A stretch of 9,515 bases of DNA from CAZIPE01 sp964541305. GTDB taxonomy: Bacteria > Patescibacteriota > Saccharimonadia > Saccharimonadales > UBA7683. Location: assembly GCA_964541305.1 (NCBI GenBank), contig CAZIPE010000019.1:1-9515 (forward strand). The letters are read 5' to 3'. A program made the position numbers and the translations under genes. The notes below the pieces were generated by a model that worked only from the letters and a program-made list of their open reading frames with translations, was not told the origin of the DNA and searched no databases. Shown here in pieces: positions 6,895 to 9,515 of the stretch (position 1 is its first letter; each line of letters starts with the position of its first letter).

Positions 6895-8793
6895 TTAATA
6901 AACAGGGGGCAAATCTTTTGTTGTAACTGGTACATTGCTCACTTCTCCAAAACTAATATTTTCGGTATTATTGAAAAATGCTTCAGGCGAGAACACTATG
7001 TTTTCAGCTGCGCAATTATTAGAGTTTGAAACTTGAGAGTCTACGGGTCCAGCGGCTATACACCCAGTGGGTAGCGAAATTACACTACCAGCTTCACCAA
7101 CCGTGCCCCGAGTTCTGTTCCAGACGATCGAATTTGCAATTAAACGTCCGGTGACTTTCAGTTGATCATCTGAACATACATCATTTACGCTTAGCTTTTC
7201 TGGAGCATCAGAACAAGTATTTATTACCCCACTACTCGCATTCTTCGGATATGCGATATATGTACCGTTGAGTGTTTTAACATCTGATTTAATATTTATG
7301 TTACCCATGACAACAACTGTAAGGTTAGGAATTTTGTCTATTTCTGTGCCGTAATCGGCATTATATGAAATATTTGATTCAATAGTTAAATCTCCGTCAA
7401 TAACAACGACGTGACTACCTCTTACAATTACCCTTGAATTTTCCTCAATTGTTACATTACCCTTATAGATGTCTTTACTCTTATTCTTATCCCGATTGCC
7501 AATAATTTCTTCGATTGTATCCCCCGCTCCGACTGGAGTTGAGGAAGGAATTTCTACAGTACCCTTAACAAGCCCACTTACGTCTATGCATGGCACACCC
7601 TCTCCGCCCCCATAAAATTTACCGTAAGGGTCGGCGGCTAGTCCGGCATTTGCAAACAACAAACTTTTTCTTTCGTTGTAGAATTTAAAATCATTGCCAA
7701 AAAAATTTGCGTCGTTAATACTGTTGTTACCAGTTTGGCTTTTTATTTCACCTGTAGCAAAAACTCCATACTGGGCAGACGACGAACCCCATGGTGTAGT
7801 TCCTGTATTTTGGTAACCATTTGTTTCTATTGCGGCATTTTTCGTGGCATCGGACGATGTACATTTACCCCCAGGATATCCCTCGAAATTTGCACCACTT
7901 CTGACATCTCCTCCTGAAACTCGAAGAAATGGTCGGTTTGCCTTACTAGTTGTAGTTGGCAAGACTCTAATTTGCCACCTATAAGTAATTTCGTTAGTAC
8001 CGTTGTTTCGGATGCACTTTTTCATCGTGCCGTATTCTCTTTCAAAGGCTATGTCGTCCCACACTAAGCGATTTGGGCATTTTTCGCCGCGGAGCAAGGG
8101 GTTGTCTTCAAAATACCATGCCATTCCGTATACATCAAATCCTCTTATATATGTGGTCGGCTTTAACGGAAAAATATCAGTGTCTTTGTTGAGCTGCACC
8201 CAAAGATCGGTACCGATATATTCAGGCCCTTCTGGCGGGGTTGGCCCAAAATCTACCATATAGATTCTATCTCCTTTCATAGGAATTTTTAAATCATTAA
8301 GTATGAGTCCCTTATCTCTCCACTCAGTAACATCCTCTACAGTGGCGCCATTCTTGTTTAAATCATCACACCCTGGTCCACAACCAAAAATAAGCGGAAT
8401 TTCTCCATTAAGATATTTACTTACCCCGTAAAACACCACGTTTCGGAACGAATCATTGGGCGCCTTACAACCGGTACCCCGATAGTTAACATATTGTTCA
8501 GTAGATTCACCACCGTAAAGTTCTATCCCAGTAGTGGGTATAACCCGAGCCGTACCGGTACCCGCCCTCACATACCTATCACGCCCAATGCTATTATCAA
8601 AAACCCGACCCCCTTCATCGCAATAAGCTTTAGCTGCAGCTGAAGCTGGATACTGGTCCATATACGACGCCGCTCCTACCCTTATGGGCTGAATCAGAAG
8701 CAAACCTTGGGCAGATACCAACGTAACCAAAAATAATATGAGTAGTTTTGGATGCAGCTGTTGAAAACTATATTTTGACTTAATTAGGTACAT
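6895..8793 (-). CDS. Exported 632-residue cysteine-rich protein with beta-repeat C-terminus, possible surface or pilus-associated protein
   Basis: I cannot assign a known function. The basic N-terminus and hydrophobic core at about 17-35 form a signal peptide or anchor, with possible cleavage after VSA (28) or VGA (41). The remainder contains 12 cysteines, suggesting disulfides outside the cell. Residues 288-305 include FLRVSGGDVRSGANF, and 443-515 consists of short hydrophobic strands with turn residues (VTIEENSRVIVRG, VVVIDGDLTIESNI, LTVVVMGNINI, LNGTYIA), as in right-handed beta-helix or bactofilin-like folds. The end carries FSPEAFF at 601-607 and terminates in DLPPVY. I recall this combination from large hypothetical proteins of Saccharibacteria, but could not check. 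It has its own promoter and lies 54 bases upstream of pilM in the same direction, so a role in adhesion or as a pilus accessory is plausible inference. Confidence 0.8.
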   Translation of the reverse strand: MYLIKSKYSFQQLHPKLLILFLVTLVSAQGLLLIQPIRVGAASYMDQYPASAAAKAYCDEGGRVFDNSIGRDRYVRAGTGTARVIPTTGIELYGGESTEQYVNYRGTGCKAPNDSFRNVVFYGVSKYLNGEIPLIFGCGPGCDDLNKNGATVEDVTEWRDKGLILNDLKIPMKGDRIYMVDFGPTPPEGPEYIGTDLWVQLNKDTDIFPLKPTTYIRGFDVYGMAWYFEDNPLLRGEKCPNRLVWDDIAFEREYGTMKKCIRNNGTNEITYRWQIRVLPTTTSKANRPFLRVSGGDVRSGANFEGYPGGKCTSSDATKNAAIETNGYQNTGTTPWGSSSAQYGVFATGEIKSQTGNNSINDANFFGNDFKFYNERKSLLFANAGLAADPYGKFYGGGEGVPCIDVSGLVKGTVEIPSSTPVGAGDTIEEIIGNRDKNKSKDIYKGNVTIEENSRVIVRGSHVVVIDGDLTIESNISYNADYGTEIDKIPNLTVVVMGNINIKSDVKTLNGTYIAYPKNASSGVINTCSDAPEKLSVNDVCSDDQLKVTGRLIANSIVWNRTRGTVGEAGSVISLPTGCIAAGPVDSQVSNSNNCAAENIVFSPEAFFNNTENISFGEVSNVPVTTKDLPPVY

Positions 8794-8820
8794 ATACTTC
8801 TTGTGGTTACTTATGATTGA

Positions 8821-8829
8821 ATTATATCA
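8821..8829 (-). promoter_or_regulatory. Extended -10 promoter for the exported protein gene
   Basis: TGATATAAT on the minus strand (8829-8821) is a perfect TATAAT with the TGN extension. No good -35 lies at 16-18 bases, which extended -10 promoters can do without. Predicted start near 8814 gives a leader of about 21 bases; the only ribosome-like site before the ATG at 8793 is a weak AAGAAG. Confidence 0.6.
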
Positions 8830-8861
8830 TAGCCTAGCTGTAAAAGCATACCTGCCAATCA

Positions 8862-8886
8862 GTGCTATGCACAGAAGTGAAAGCAC
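8862..8886. repeat. Small interrupted hairpin between the ITPase gene and the exported protein gene
   Basis: GTGCT (8862-8866) pairs with AGCAC (8882-8886), and inside it CAC (8870-8872) pairs with GTG (8877-8879) around a four-base loop. The minus strand lacks a T-run after it. It may slow or end transcription from the ITPase gene, but it is not a convincing intrinsic terminator. Confidence 0.25.
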
Positions 8887-8915
8887 GATCAATCATTTCA
8901 TTTTTTTGACAACAA

Positions 8916-9467
8916 TTATAGTAACTCTACATAGTTTTTTAGTTTTTCAATTGGCCTAATCTGCCGATATACCTTTTCGTAATCTGATTCGTTCAGTTCG
9001 GCCCTAGTTACACTGTGGCCGTCTGGAATAAAAATCTGGTCCCAACCAAACCCACCGACGCCACTCGGGTGCTGGGTTATAGTACCGTGCAGCTCGCCTT
9101 GAAAATACATTTCTTCGGTGCCATCAAAGTAGCCGAACATACACCTCCCTGTAGCCTTCCGGTCGCCTCCGTCAGCAAGCCGACACAATTGCTCTGAAGT
9201 TAATTCTTCTAAAAACCATTTAATGAGCGGCCCGGGTAGCTTGCCGAGATTACTAAATTCTAACGAGACATCTTCAACCAAAACTGGCTTGCCGACCTTC
9301 TTGTATGCTTCACGAACTTTATGATGAACAACCTCTTTTAACTCTAACGACTGAATCTCATCAAGGTCTAACTTAATATGCTCAACAGGAACACTAAGAT
9401 ATTTCGCTAAATAATCCGCTTTCCCTTGATTGCCGGTAATAAACGTGACTTGTTTCATGATAGCCAT
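8916..9467 (-). CDS. ITPase/Ham1 family non-canonical purine NTP pyrophosphatase, ITPA-like
   Basis: Enzymes of this family hydrolyse ITP, dITP and XTP to monophosphates and pyrophosphate, keeping deaminated purines out of nucleic acids in the cytoplasm. The 183-residue product shows TGNQGK at 11-16 (phosphate loop), VEDVSLEF at 64-71 with the acidic metal/catalytic pair, LPGPLIKWF at 77-85 and GGFGWDQIFIPDG at 138-150. VED and LPGPxIKWF resemble eukaryotic ITPA rather than bacterial RdgB, which has DDSGL and PGVxSARY. The base-contacting Ser-His-Arg near the C-terminus appears replaced by YRQ (167-169), so specificity may differ. The first ATG (9467) is chosen over the one at 9458 because GAGGTG at 9480-9475 is 7 bases from it. 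It is probably unrelated to the pilus genes. Confidence 0.9.
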   Translation of the reverse strand: MAIMKQVTFITGNQGKADYLAKYLSVPVEHIKLDLDEIQSLELKEVVHHKVREAYKKVGKPVLVEDVSLEFSNLGKLPGPLIKWFLEELTSEQLCRLADGGDRKATGRCMFGYFDGTEEMYFQGELHGTITQHPSGVGGFGWDQIFIPDGHSVTRAELNESDYEKVYRQIRPIEKLKNYVELL

Positions 9468-9474
9468 AATACTA

Positions 9475-9480
9475 CACCTC
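9475..9480 (-). promoter_or_regulatory. Ribosome binding site deciding the ITPase start
   Basis: GAGGTG on the minus strand is 7 bases from the ATG at 9467 and 16 from the next ATG at 9458, favouring the upstream start. A GATAAT at 9493-9488 could be a -10 hexamer, but its -35 would fall at or beyond the window edge. Confidence 0.6.
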
Positions 9481-9515
9481 TGTTAATATTATCTAGTGAG
9501 TTTATCTATTGGAAT

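Noticed and set aside
7735..8263. Plus-strand ORFs of 60 and 86 codons inside the exported protein gene
   Set aside because: Antisense shadows without ribosome sites or recognisable domains; the minus-strand gene covers the whole stretch.
8862..8907. Hairpin followed on the plus strand by a run of seven T
   Set aside because: The T-run begins 14 bases after the stem and on the strand with no gene to terminate; the stem is short and interrupted, so it is not called a terminator.

Overview
The window reads as a chromosomal piece of a Candidate Phyla Radiation (Patescibacteria) bacterium, most likely Candidatus Saccharibacteria (TM7). The reasons are the compact pilM-N-O-x-B-T-C cluster with no pilQ and no lipoprotein pilP, the cysteine-poor Pil proteins, and a large exported cysteine-containing protein of a kind I associate with Saccharibacteria (recollection, not a search). 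TGA ends both pilN and pilO, so the TGA=Gly code of Gracilibacteria/Absconditabacteria does not apply. Base composition is moderate, about 40-45% G+C by eye. Every gene I can support lies on the minus strand, so transcription runs from high to low coordinates. I see no tRNA, rRNA, CRISPR array or insertion sequence.

Layout in transcription order. (1) 9467-8916: an inosine triphosphatase (Ham1) family nucleotide-pool cleaning enzyme whose motifs look more like eukaryotic ITPA than bacterial RdgB. (2) 8915-8794: a 122-base spacer with a weak hairpin and an extended -10 promoter. (3) 8793-6895: a 632-residue exported protein with 12 cysteines and a beta-strand-repeat C-terminal half, a candidate surface or pilus-associated protein. 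(4) 6894-6841: a spacer with a promoter so close to the pilM start that the mRNA may be almost leaderless. (5) 6840-101: a tight cluster of seven genes, pilM, pilN, pilO, a small one-helix membrane protein, pilB, pilT and pilC, with ATGA overlaps or gaps of 1 to 17 bases. (6) 100-1: a near-ideal sigma-70 promoter (TTGACA, 16 bases, TATAAT) directly after the pilC stop, then a ribosome site and the first seven codons of a gene that leaves the window, plausibly the major pilin.

How the genes work together. PilM (cytoplasmic actin-like protein), PilN and PilO (one-helix membrane proteins) form the alignment part of a type IV pilus motor. PilB (extension ATPase) and PilT (retraction ATPase) act on the platform protein PilC. 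The small protein sits where pilP lies in proteobacterial clusters. With both ATPases present the pilus should extend and retract. Prepilin peptidase and pilins are not in the window, but the truncated gene at its low end is a good pilin candidate with its own strong promoter, which would let the subunit be made in excess over the motor. The large exported protein just upstream is a candidate adhesin or minor component by position only.
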